Source: Oscillospiraceae bacterium Zagget12
GTDB taxonomy: Bacteria > Bacillota > Clostridia > UBA1381
Assembly (NCBI GenBank): GCA_001941225.1
Contig: MSHM01000027.1
Coordinates: 59,013 to 123,012 of the forward strand
Direction: 5' to 3'
DNA length: 64,000 nucleotides
Below, in pieces: positions 18,404 to 26,300 of this stretch (the stretch's first letter is position 1; each line of letters begins with the position of its first letter). Made by a program: the position numbers and the translations under genes. The notes beneath the pieces are model-generated. The model did no database searches. It had not been told where the DNA came from and saw only the letters and a program-made list of their open reading frames with translations.

Positions 18404-18892
18404 CTAATTTCGTGTTATACTCAAAGAGGTCAATACTTTCTCTTGCTTTTCGCACATTATTTCCTCGCCCTCTTTATCATCTATATGGTCATAGCCGAGC
18501 AGGTGCAGCATAGAATGTGCCGTGAGGAAAGCCGTTTCCCTTAAAAAGCTGTGTCCGTACTCCTCCGACTGCTCCCTTGCGCGTTCCATCGATATTACTA
18601 TATCCCCGAGCACCACATAATCGCCGTCCATATCATATTCTCCGTCGGCGTTTCCCTCAGAGTCAAATTCAAGCATCGGAAACGACAGCACATCGGTCGC
18701 GCTGTCAATATTTCTCTGCTCCTTATTGATTTGGCGTATAGTTTCGTTATCCACAAGCGTGACGCTTATCTGCGCGTCAAAATCACATTCCTCCTCCTTT
18801 AAGACCGCCTCGCACACGTCCCTTATCGCCTTTGCAATCTCCGAGGTCAGCTCCTCTTTATCCTGCTCGTTCTCAAGTATTAAATCAACCAT
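18404..18892 (-). CDS. ybeY: Endoribonuclease YbeY
   Basis: 162 residues from the ATG at 18892, which has GAGG eight bases upstream. The zinc site HSMLHLLGYDH is complete (three His). YbeY matures the 3' end of 16S rRNA and takes part in ribosome quality control. It overlaps the end of phoH by eight bases. The acidic insert SEGNADGEYDMDGDY before the catalytic part is also seen, in varying form, in other Clostridia. Confidence 0.95.
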   Translation of the reverse strand: MVDLILENEQDKEELTSEIAKAIRDVCEAVLKEEECDFDAQISVTLVDNETIRQINKEQRNIDSATDVLSFPMLEFDSEGNADGEYDMDGDYVVLGDIVISMERAREQSEEYGHSFLRETAFLTAHSMLHLLGYDHIDDKEGEEIMCEKQEKVLTSLSITRN

Positions 18893-19874
18893 TTGTTTTC
18901 CTCTTATTCCTTCTTCTTTCCTGTTCCTCGTCATATTTCGCGTATGCCTTTATAATCTGCTGCACAAGCGGGTGGCGCACAACGTCCTTTTCCGTAAACG
19001 TGCAAAATTCTATTCCGTCTATGTTTTTCAGGATTTTCGCCGCCTCCTTAAGTCCCGAACGCTTATCGCGCGGCAAATCTATCTGGGTTATGTCGCCGGT
19101 TACAATAGCCTTTGACCCGTAGCCTATTCTTGTAAGAAACATTTTCATCTGTTCCGGCGTGGTATTCTGCGCCTCGTCAAGTATTATAAACGCGTTGTCA
19201 AGCGTTCGCCCTCTCATATACGCGAGCGGCGCCACCTCTATAACGCCCTTTTCCTGATAGCGTAAAAATCCCTCGCCGCCGAGCATTTCATACATTCCGT
19301 CATAGAGCGGTCTTAAATAAGGGTCAACCTTATTCTGCAAATCTCCCGGCAAAAATCCGAGCTTTTCGCCCGCCTCAACAGCCGGTCTTGTAAGTATTAT
19401 TCTGTTTACCTCCTTGCTCCTCAGCGCCGTTACCGCCTTTGCGACCGCAAGATATGTTTTGCCCGTTCCCGCGGGACCGATTCCGAACACAATGGTATTG
19501 TTTTCTATCGCCTCGACATACTTTTTCTGCCCGAGAGTTTTTGTCTTTATCGGGTGTCCCTTAGCGCTTACGGCGATGCAGTCGTCACCCATCATTTTTA
19601 TATCGATGCCGCCGTTTTCCTGCACCATGGTTATCGCGTACAGCACCTTTTGGCTGTCAATTATTTCTCCTCGGGCAATAATCTGCATAAGCAAATTTAT
19701 AACCCGACTGCTCTTTTCTACGTTTTCCTCCTCACCCGTAACTCTTAAAGCGTTATCGCGCGACGCGATATTTACCGAGAGAGCCTTTTCAATCATTTTA
19801 ATATTCTCATCAAAATTACCGAACAATGATGACAGGTCAACCTCCTGCGGCACCTCTATCTGTCTGTTTATCAA
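18885..19874 (-). CDS. phoH: PhoH-like ATPase
   Basis: About 329 residues. An N-terminal KH-like part is followed by an ATPase domain with Walker A GPAGTGKTYLA, TRPAVEAGEKLGFLPGD, and Walker B FIILDEAQN. I choose the TTG at 19874 (MINRQIEVPQE) because AAAGGAGAGG stands five bases before it; the longer frame to 19907 also starts with TTG but has no ribosome site. The protein is predicted to act on RNA; its exact role is unknown. It overlaps the yqfD end, so yqfC-yqfD-phoH-ybeY-era are probably translated from one mRNA. Confidence 0.93.
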   Translation of the reverse strand: MINRQIEVPQEVDLSSLFGNFDENIKMIEKALSVNIASRDNALRVTGEEENVEKSSRVINLLMQIIARGEIIDSQKVLYAITMVQENGGIDIKMMGDDCIAVSAKGHPIKTKTLGQKKYVEAIENNTIVFGIGPAGTGKTYLAVAKAVTALRSKEVNRIILTRPAVEAGEKLGFLPGDLQNKVDPYLRPLYDGMYEMLGGEGFLRYQEKGVIEVAPLAYMRGRTLDNAFIILDEAQNTTPEQMKMFLTRIGYGSKAIVTGDITQIDLPRDKRSGLKEAAKILKNIDGIEFCTFTEKDVVRHPLVQQIIKAYAKYDEEQERRRNKRKTNG

Positions 19875-21093
19875 ATATTTCCTCTCCTTTGTTTTCCTCC
19901 GTGTCAAGCGGCTGCTGCACGGCTATATTCTGAATAAAGTCCATTTTCAATGTCACGGTTATTGTTTCATTATTTTTCTTCACGTATTCAACATTTTCGT
20001 CCGTCAGCACGCTGCCCTGCGTAAGCTCCTTTGATATTTTTTCCTCAAGGTCGTTTTTTGCAAATTCAACCGCAGTTTCGATGCTCAGCCGCTCCTTATT
20101 TACATTCACCTCGTCATACCGCACGGCGCCGAGCGCTATGCCCGTATAGCCGAAAAACGGAATACTCAGCTCATAGCGGCTTTCCTTTACGTCATATTCC
20201 TCATATGCAATATCCTTAAACGGCAGCGAAAAAAGCTTACCCAGTATTTCTATCGAGTAATGCGTCCTATGCTTGCCTGTAGGTGTTCTTGACTCGTAAT
20301 ACAGCTTATAATCTCCCGACCTTGTGTGGCTCGTATACGCCTCTACGTCCGCCATAGAATGGACATATATGTATTTCTCCTCCTCGCCCTCCTTATACGC
20401 GGATACCTTTCCCGAAACAATCACGTCGCCCGAGTTGACGGCATCGCCGGTTTTAAATATCTCCTCGCCGTTTTTTACAACCATCTTCTTTATTACTCCG
20501 TCGCAGGCGGCGACAATATCGCACGGAGTGCTTTTGTCTATCACGCTCGGCGGAATAATTTTTTCATATATTTCTACTCTTGCCTTAGCGCCCTCAATAT
20601 ATACCCATGCCCACGCGATTTGGTCGGTATCGTTCAGAATTTCGCGCTTTATTTCCATTCCCTCGGGAATATTGCGCTTAAGCGCGCCGCTCTTTATTCC
20701 GAGCCTGTCAAGAGTTGCCGTTATGCTGTTTATATCGCTGTTTTCCACGCCGTTTATCTCAACGACCCATATAAACTGCGAAAGCGCCGCAAGAAGTGCA
20801 ATGCAAACCGCCGCTCCGATGATGAGCGCGTATCGGTGTCTGTAAAGTCCGATTAAGTGAAAAAGTCCGCGTTTTTCGGCTATCCTTACCCTTACGCGGC
20901 ATTTTCCCGCAATGCGGCGCAGCAGAAAAAAATCACTTTTCGCGACGCACATCTCAATGCCGTTTTCAATAGGCACGGTATTCCATACGCTTATGCCTCG
21001 TCTGAGGCAAATATTCAAAAATCTTTCCGCGCCCTTTCCATATACTTTTATTATAACATATCCGTAAAGAAATTTAAAGAACTTCTTGAACAT
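19837..21093 (-). CDS. yqfD: Sporulation protein YqfD
   Basis: 418 residues. An N-terminal cytosolic part (FLNICLRRGISVWN) is followed by one membrane segment at about residues 88-112 (ALIIGAAVCIALLAALSQFIW), then a large extracytoplasmic domain starting VVEINGVEN. In spore formers YqfD is made in the mother cell under SigE and is needed for efficient sporulation. The tail after about residue 395 is charged. Located right after yqfC, as in Bacillus. Confidence 0.92.
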   Translation of the reverse strand: MFKKFFKFLYGYVIIKVYGKGAERFLNICLRRGISVWNTVPIENGIEMCVAKSDFFLLRRIAGKCRVRVRIAEKRGLFHLIGLYRHRYALIIGAAVCIALLAALSQFIWVVEINGVENSDINSITATLDRLGIKSGALKRNIPEGMEIKREILNDTDQIAWAWVYIEGAKARVEIYEKIIPPSVIDKSTPCDIVAACDGVIKKMVVKNGEEIFKTGDAVNSGDVIVSGKVSAYKEGEEEKYIYVHSMADVEAYTSHTRSGDYKLYYESRTPTGKHRTHYSIEILGKLFSLPFKDIAYEEYDVKESRYELSIPFFGYTGIALGAVRYDEVNVNKERLSIETAVEFAKNDLEEKISKELTQGSVLTDENVEYVKKNNETITVTLKMDFIQNIAVQQPLDTEENKGEEIFDKQTDRGAAGG

Positions 21094-21108
21094 TTTTTAC
21101 TCCCTTTT

Positions 21109-21378
21109 TCAGATTTCGTATTCAACGGCGTCAAATTTGCCGGATATTAATATATCCTCAAGGCGTATTCGGTCTATAGAAAGATTTTTTCCGCATATTT
21201 TTACCGTGCCCATTCCGGTTAAAACGCGTATTTCCTTATCCGTATATCCGAGCAATCCCTTATGATTTTCTATATATATTTCCCTGTCGCCGGATATTGT
21301 AAAACGCGGTATGTTCATAATAACATCCTTCGGCACTCCCCACGCGTCAGCCGCCGCCTCCGATATACGTTTTTTCAT
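21109..21378 (-). CDS. yqfC: YabP/YqfC family sporulation protein
   Basis: 89 residues. The small all-beta YabP/YqfC fold is recognisable (IENHKGLLGYTDKEIRVLTGMGTVKICGKN). Of the two in-frame ATGs, 21378 is better spaced from GGAG than 21384. It is co-transcribed with yqfD. Sporulation genes of this family are under SigE control in Bacillus; no promoter could be assigned here with confidence. Confidence 0.9.
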   Translation of the reverse strand: MKKRISEAAADAWGVPKDVIMNIPRFTISGDREIYIENHKGLLGYTDKEIRVLTGMGTVKICGKNLSIDRIRLEDILISGKFDAVEYEI

Positions 21379-21475
21379 ACACATCAGCTCCTGAAATAAA
21401 TTTATGAAGGCAATTCGGTTTTAAGTACAAAAAACCAATCATATAATTTAATAAGCTAATTGAACGGGAGATTGT

Positions 21476-22555
21476 ATGATGAAAATTAAAAAAATATTTA
21501 TTTATGTATTCGCCGTCGGCGCGGTTATTCTTTTGGTGATAAACGCCTCCGACGCGATTAAATACGCCTCCGACGCACTCGATATATGCTTTGAGATGAT
21601 AGTGCCGTCGCTGTTTCCGTTTTTTATCTGCTCCGGAATACTTATTTATTCCGGCTTTTGCGAGCTTTTGGCAAAGGCATTTCAATTTTGTATGTATCCG
21701 CTGTTTAGGATAAGTCCCGTCGGCAGCAACGCGTTTATATTGGGCATTGTAAGCGGATACCCCTTGGGCGCGATTACCGCGGGAGAATTGTATTCAAATA
21801 ACTATCTCTCAAAAACCGAGGCGGAAAGACTGCTTGCTTTCTGCAACAATTCCGGTCCGCTGTTTATATTGGGTTCGGTGGGAATCAGCGTGTACTCAGA
21901 CATACGATACGGTATAGCGCTGTATATCGCGCACATTTTAGCGGCGCTGACCGTTGGCGTAATGTTTCGATTTTACGGCAGGAACAAGCATACCGCGCCG
22001 CCCACGCGAATGACATCGCCCGAGAGGAGCGTCGGCGAAATATTTGATATTGCCCTGCAAAACGGCATAAGAAATATCCTTACCGTATGCGGAGCGGTGC
22101 TGTTTTTCAGCGTTATAAGCAGGCTGTTTCTCGATATTTTGCCCGTAAGCGGAGCCGGAGCGGCTGTTATTTCGGGATTATTGGAATTTGTCACGGGGAC
22201 AGTAAAAATATCGGCGCTCTCCATTCCTATCATGGAAAAGCTTGTGCTTACCTCCGTAATAGTCGCTTTCGCGGGAATAAGCGTCCACGCGCAGGTTATG
22301 GCTGTTATTGCCAAATATAATTTAAGTCTTGTTCCGTATATTGTCGGCAAAATACTGCACGGACTTACCGCCGGAGTGTATATGATGCTTTATCTGCATT
22401 TTTACCCGATTACCTCGGCGGTGTTCAAGCCGTCCATGGGGCGCTCCTTTGCCGCGTCCTCCGCTATTGAAACGGCTATAGCCGTATTTGTTGTTTTTAC
22501 CTGCGTAATATGCGCCGTTTTCCTTTATGTGAGAGAATACAAAAAGGGACACTAA
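21476..22555 (+). CDS. ylbJ: Sporulation integral membrane protein YlbJ
   Basis: 359 residues, about eight membrane segments, with the nucleoside-recognition (Gate) motifs (MIVPSLFPFFICSGILIYSGF; GIVSGYPLGAITAGELY; AFCNNSGPLFILGSVG). YlbJ is needed for spore cortex formation in Bacillus. The ribosome site GGGAG is five bases before ATG. It is divergent from yqfC-yqfD. The last residues KKGH and the stop are written by a copy of the GGGACACTAAAA motif, and a second motif copy (GGGGACAGTAAAA) lies within the gene at 22195. Confidence 0.9.
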   Translation: MMKIKKIFIYVFAVGAVILLVINASDAIKYASDALDICFEMIVPSLFPFFICSGILIYSGFCELLAKAFQFCMYPLFRISPVGSNAFILGIVSGYPLGAITAGELYSNNYLSKTEAERLLAFCNNSGPLFILGSVGISVYSDIRYGIALYIAHILAALTVGVMFRFYGRNKHTAPPTRMTSPERSVGEIFDIALQNGIRNILTVCGAVLFFSVISRLFLDILPVSGAGAAVISGLLEFVTGTVKISALSIPIMEKLVLTSVIVAFAGISVHAQVMAVIAKYNLSLVPYIVGKILHGLTAGVYMMLYLHFYPITSAVFKPSMGRSFAASSAIETAIAVFVVFTCVICAVFLYVREYKKGH

Positions 22556-22587
22556 AATTTAGTGTCCCCTCGGATTTTTAGTGTCCC
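22546..22587. repeat. Palindromic cluster of the TTTAGTGTCCC motif
   Basis: Three copies in 42 bases: GGGACACTAAA at 22546, its inverted partner TTTAGTGTCCC from 22558 (11-base arms around a single A), then TTTTTAGTGTCCC at 22575. It overlaps the ylbJ stop and reaches within five bases of the convergent obgE stop. It could fold as a hairpin and serve as a terminator, though no T-run follows. Confidence 0.75.
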
Positions 22588-22591
22588 TTTA

Positions 22592-23872
22592 TCAGAATAC
22601 GAAGTCAAATTCCAAATCGCCTATTCTTACGGTCTGTCCCTCTTGTATTCCCATTTTAATTAATTCCTCTATAACTCCGCGGTTGAGCAATGCGCGCTGG
22701 AAATATTGCAGCGACTCGTTATCGGAGAAGTTCACACTTCCGCCCACAGCCTCAATCCATGAGCCGGATACAACAAACGTCTCGTTTTCACGGGTAATTT
22801 CAAATCCCTTTTCATCTTTCATTATATATTCTTCCTCTTCTATGCTCATTTCCGGTTCGAAAATCGCTATCGGAGGAAGTTTTGAAAGCTCCTCATATGT
22901 CTTTTGCATAAGCTCTGTAACACCCTTGTTGGTTGCCGCAGAAATTTCAAACACATCTATGCCGCGTTTCCGCATTTCGGCAAGAAACGCGTTATAAGCG
23001 TCCGCGTCCTGTATAATATCGGTTTTGTTCGCCGCGACTATCTGAGGGCGCTCCTCAAGCGCCATATCGTATTTTGAAAGCTCGTCATTTATAATGTCAA
23101 AATCCTCGATGGGATTTCTGCCCTCTATACCGGACACATCGACAACGTGTATCAATATTCTTGTTCTCTCAATATGGCGCAAAAATTCGTGTCCCAGTCC
23201 GACACCCTCGCTCGCACCCTCGATTATTCCGGGTATATCCGCAAGCACAAAACTTCTGTGGTCGCCCAAATCCACAACGCCGAGATTAGGCTCGAGCGTC
23301 GTAAAATGGTAATTGGCAATTTTCGGGTCCGCCTTTGTAGTCATTGAAAGAATAGTTGATTTTCCCACATTCGGAAATCCGACAAGTCCGACGTCCGCAA
23401 GCAGCTTTAACTCAAGTGTTATTTCTCTCTCATCGCCCGATTGTCCGTTCTTGGCAAAATTGGGTGTCTGCCTTATCGCGGTAGCAAAATGCGCGTTGCC
23501 CCAACCGCCGTTGCCGCCCTTGGCTATCACAATGCTCTTTTCCGGATCGGACAGGTCGGCTATAATGCGGTTGCTTTCCGCGTCGCGCACTATCGTTCCC
23601 TGTGGGACTTTGAGTATAATATCCTCGCCCTTTTTGCCCTTTTGGCGTTTGCCGGCGCCGTCCGCGCCGCTTTGAGCGACATATTTTCTCTTATATTTAA
23701 AGTCCATAAGAGTCGTCATACCAAGCTCAACCTGAAATATAACATTGCCGCCGTTGCCGCCGTCGCCGCCGTCGGGTCCGCCCGCGGCTACATATTTCTC
23801 GCGGTGAAAGGATATTGCGCCGTTGCCGCCCTTTCCCGCTTTAATGAATATTTTAGCTTTATCTATAAACAT
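22592..23872 (-). CDS. obgE: GTPase Obg
   Basis: 426 residues with the three Obg domains: Gly-rich N-terminal fold (FIKAGKGGNGAISFHREKYV), G domain (GFPNVGKST; ADIPGIIEGA; NKTD) and the C-terminal OCT domain from about residue 350. It is an essential ribosome-assembly and stress GTPase. GGAG lies eight bases before ATG. The L21-L27-Obg order is standard, but here a strong hairpin separates it from rpmA, so its level may be set by partial readthrough. Confidence 0.96.
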   Translation of the reverse strand: MFIDKAKIFIKAGKGGNGAISFHREKYVAAGGPDGGDGGNGGNVIFQVELGMTTLMDFKYKRKYVAQSGADGAGKRQKGKKGEDIILKVPQGTIVRDAESNRIIADLSDPEKSIVIAKGGNGGWGNAHFATAIRQTPNFAKNGQSGDEREITLELKLLADVGLVGFPNVGKSTILSMTTKADPKIANYHFTTLEPNLGVVDLGDHRSFVLADIPGIIEGASEGVGLGHEFLRHIERTRILIHVVDVSGIEGRNPIEDFDIINDELSKYDMALEERPQIVAANKTDIIQDADAYNAFLAEMRKRGIDVFEISAATNKGVTELMQKTYEELSKLPPIAIFEPEMSIEEEEYIMKDEKGFEITRENETFVVSGSWIEAVGGSVNFSDNESLQYFQRALLNRGVIEELIKMGIQEGQTVRIGDLEFDFVF

Positions 23873-23904
23873 ACGCTTTACTCCTCACAATGCCCAATTA
23901 AAAT

Positions 23905-23946
23905 AGAAAGGCTGCTTTGAAATACTTTATGTACTTCAAAACAGCC
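23905..23946 (-). terminator. Hairpin between rpmA and obgE
   Basis: On the minus strand GGCTGTTTTGAAGTAC pairs with GTATTTCAAAGCAGCC (two mismatches), followed by a T-rich tract. It fits an intrinsic terminator or attenuator that lets part of the transcription pass into obgE. Confidence 0.65.
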
Positions 23947-23960
23947 CGCAAAATCCGGAA

Positions 23961-24215
23961 TTAATCGGCATAAACACTGCACTGTGTCTTATCTCTGCCT
24001 TTTCTTTCAAACTTAACTTTGCCGTCGATCAATGAAAATAATGTATCATCGCTGCCGATTCCTACATTGTTTCCCGGGTGAATCTTTGTTCCTCTCTGTC
24101 TGACAAGAATGTTGCCGGCAAGAACGAACTGACCGTCAGCGCGCTTTGCGCCGAGTCTTTTAGACTCACTGTCACGACCGTTTTTTGTACTACCCATACC
24201 TTTCTTATGAGCCAT
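23961..24215 (-). CDS. rpmA: Ribosomal protein L27
   Basis: 84 residues starting [19 protein letters not shown], with GAGGTG before ATG. In most Bacillota L27 is made with a short N-terminal extension that the protease Prp removes; here the protein begins directly with the mature-type sequence, and there is no prp gene between rplU and rpmA (44 bases only). L27 reaches into the peptidyl-transferase centre. Confidence 0.97.
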   Translation of the reverse strand: MAHKKGMGSTKNGRDSESKRLGAKRADGQFVLAGNILVRQRGTKIHPGNNVGIGSDDTLFSLIDGKVKFERKGRDKTQCSVYAD

Positions 24216-24259
24216 TTAAAACACCTCGCTATCTTAAATAGAATGTGGATTACGCGCAA

Positions 24260-24571
24260 TTAGGCATTAATCTTTGTGATTTCAACCTTTGTGAAAGGCT
24301 GTCTGTGGCCCTTCTTCTTACGCTCGTTCTTCTTTCTCTTCATCTTGTAAACGTAAATCTTCTTGCTCTTACCGTTCTTTACGATATTAGCCTCAACCGT
24401 TGCTCCTTCAACTGTGGGAGCGCCGACCTTTACGTCCTCGCCTTCACCGACCATAAGCACCTTGTCAAAGGTTACAGCCGAGCCTTCCTCAGCCTCGATT
24501 TTCTCAACGAAAAGCGTGTCGCCCTCGCTGACCTTGTACTGCTTACCGCCTGTTACGATTACTGCGTACAT
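24260..24571 (-). CDS. rplU: Ribosomal protein L21
   Basis: 103 residues: [18 protein letters not shown] at the start and a basic C-terminal part ([21 protein letters not shown]). It binds 23S rRNA. GGAGG precedes the ATG. It begins the rplU-rpmA-obgE set and has a strong promoter about 85 bases upstream, with a leader that may be regulatory. Confidence 0.97.
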   Translation of the reverse strand: MYAVIVTGGKQYKVSEGDTLFVEKIEAEEGSAVTFDKVLMVGEGEDVKVGAPTVEGATVEANIVKNGKSKKIYVYKMKRKKNERKKKGHRQPFTKVEITKINA

Positions 24572-24654
24572 TCAAAACACCTCCTCTTTATATTATGAGG
24601 ACACGCTATTATAGGTACTGCTTTGCAGATTTAAAACCCATTCTATGCGGTCAC
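24572..24654 (-). promoter_or_regulatory. Possible L21 autoregulatory leader
   Basis: The transcript from the promoter at 24661-24689 would carry an 83-base leader with small stems (for example CTGC-AAA-GCAG and a GGTGACC palindrome). Many Bacillota have a structured L21 leader at this place. I judged by position and length only; a covariance search with the Rfam L21 leader model would settle it. Confidence 0.35.
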
Positions 24655-24660
24655 CGTGAC

Positions 24661-24689
24661 AGTATACCATAATATTCACGATTTGTCAA
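24661..24689 (-). promoter_or_regulatory. SigA-type promoter of rplU-rpmA-obgE
   Basis: Minus strand TTGACA, exactly 17 bases, TATACT: a near-consensus strong promoter. Confidence 0.85.
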
Positions 24690-24721
24690 GACTTTTTTGG
24701 TTTTTTTTCGATTTTATTCCC

Positions 24722-26089
24722 TTATTCCTCATCATAGCTCACATCATATCCGCCGCTTTCGCCGTAATCCGAATCCGATTCGACATATGAGCTTTCCTCT
24801 TCCGCGTATGACGAGTAATCATCATATTCGCTTGACACGTCCGAGCTTTCACTGTAATAATCATAATCGGAAGATGTGCCCGACGAATAATTACTCGAGC
24901 TGCCCGATGAAGAATTACTTGATGAATAAGAGCTATATGACGAAGAGCCGCTTGATGACGTACTCGACGAATTACTCGACGATGTGCTGCTTGCAGATGT
25001 GCCGCTCGAGGTTGTGCTGCTCGATGTTGTGCCGCTTGACGATGTGCCGCTCGAGGTTGAGGCAGTCGTTTCCGTGCCGGCATAATCGACATCGTCGGGA
25101 TTGTCTATTGTTATATTATCAGCCGGATAGCCGAATACGCTCTGCACAAGCTCGCGCGTCGCCTCAAGGTCAACCTCCCACACGTCCGCTCTGTAGCCGT
25201 CCATCATAGCCGAGGCGGCTGCTCCGGGAAGTTCATAAGTAGCGATATTCTCCGTTGAAAAGCCCGATAAATCCTTTGAGTATTTTATAACGTCGCTGAC
25301 AGTGAAATTCGTCTTTATCTCATCGCTTATGGTCTTAAATATTGAAGGTATCTTCAGTATTAAGGACGCGTTCAGCTTTTGGTCTATAACAGCCTTTATA
25401 AATTCCTGCTGCATTGCCACTCTGTCGCTGTCTCCGTTTGTATATCCCTTGAATACTCCGGTTGAAGGATCGACATTTCCGTGTCTGTAACGCATAAGCT
25501 GCACTGCCTGTTCGCCGTTCAATTCATAGGTTCCCGGCGGAAGATTTATATGGAGATCCTGGGCGGGATCGTCATATACCATACCCACACCGTCTCCGTA
25601 AAGGTCGGGAATTGTAAATTCTATAGTTCCAAGCTCGTCTATCACCTTTGCCACCGCGTCAAACGAAAAATCAACATAGTAATTGATAGGTATTCCCGTT
25701 ATGCGGGTAACCACCTCGCAGGTGGCTGTAGGTCCTCCTATTTCGCCGTCCGAGCCGACATACGCGTGAGCGGCGTTTATTTTCTGATAACGATTTCCTA
25801 CATATACTCTTGTATCTCGCGGAATTGACATTATATTTGCCGCTTTTGTTTCGGTATCAAAGCTTACAAGCATAATGGCGTCGGTTCTAAGCCCGTCCGA
25901 GTCAACCGCCATAAGCAGCACGTTGACCTTGCCGCCCGATGCCTCGACGGTAGATGTGTTGTCCACAACCTCTTCACCGCTAAATCCGGAAAAATCAATT
26001 CCCATACAAACAGCCGCCGCCGCAATAACTATAGCCAGCGATATACCAAGAACCTGAAAATATCGTTTTACATTAAATTTAACCTTCAC
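24722..26089 (-). CDS. LytR-CpsA-Psr (LCP) family cell-wall glycopolymer ligase
   Basis: 455 residues from a GTG behind GGAGGG. A membrane anchor at about residues 13-32 (GISLAIVIAAAAVCMGI) precedes the LCP domain: LRTDAIMLVSFD, SIPRDTRVYV with the key Arg residues, KINAAHAYVG, and the RYRHG...DSDRVAMQQEF block. LCP enzymes move teichoic acid or other glycopolymers from lipid carrier to peptidoglycan outside the membrane. From about residue 335 the protein turns into roughly 120 residues made mostly of Ser with Gly, Thr, Tyr, Asp and Glu, an extended tail likely to span the wall. It may attach the glycan made by the 4.7-12.6 kb operon; that is inference. Confidence 0.9.
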   Translation of the reverse strand: MKVKFNVKRYFQVLGISLAIVIAAAAVCMGIDFSGFSGEEVVDNTSTVEASGGKVNVLLMAVDSDGLRTDAIMLVSFDTETKAANIMSIPRDTRVYVGNRYQKINAAHAYVGSDGEIGGPTATCEVVTRITGIPINYYVDFSFDAVAKVIDELGTIEFTIPDLYGDGVGMVYDDPAQDLHINLPPGTYELNGEQAVQLMRYRHGNVDPSTGVFKGYTNGDSDRVAMQQEFIKAVIDQKLNASLILKIPSIFKTISDEIKTNFTVSDVIKYSKDLSGFSTENIATYELPGAAASAMMDGYRADVWEVDLEATRELVQSVFGYPADNITIDNPDDVDYAGTETTASTSSGTSSSGTTSSSTTSSGTSASSTSSSNSSSTSSSGSSSYSSYSSSNSSSGSSSNYSSGTSSDYDYYSESSDVSSEYDDYSSYAEEESSYVESDSDYGESGGYDVSYDEE

Positions 26090-26300
26090 CGTTTACCCTC
26101 CAAAACTCACAAGGGACAATGCCCTACCCTCAAAGACACAATATATAAAACATTATACCATTGAAAATACTCTCCGTCAACCAAAAAACTTATACTAACT
26201 TGTAAATAGTTTGTTAAGTTTTTATTACACTTATACCAAAAAGTCCGTGAAAACGGTATTATGTCGGCAAGGGCAGCCGCGCGGATAACAAGGTTTGGGT
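26090..26300. other. Gap between LCP and GH43 genes
   Basis: Holds the LCP promoter at 26152-26180 and leader. A weak minus-strand hairpin (CCGTTTTCACGG then ACTTTTT, near 26238-26258) may end GH43 transcription. Nothing else seen. Confidence 0.5.
26152..26180 (-). promoter_or_regulatory. SigA-type promoter of the LCP gene
   Basis: Minus strand TTGACG, 17 bases, TATAAT, about 60 bases before the GTG start. Confidence 0.8.
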
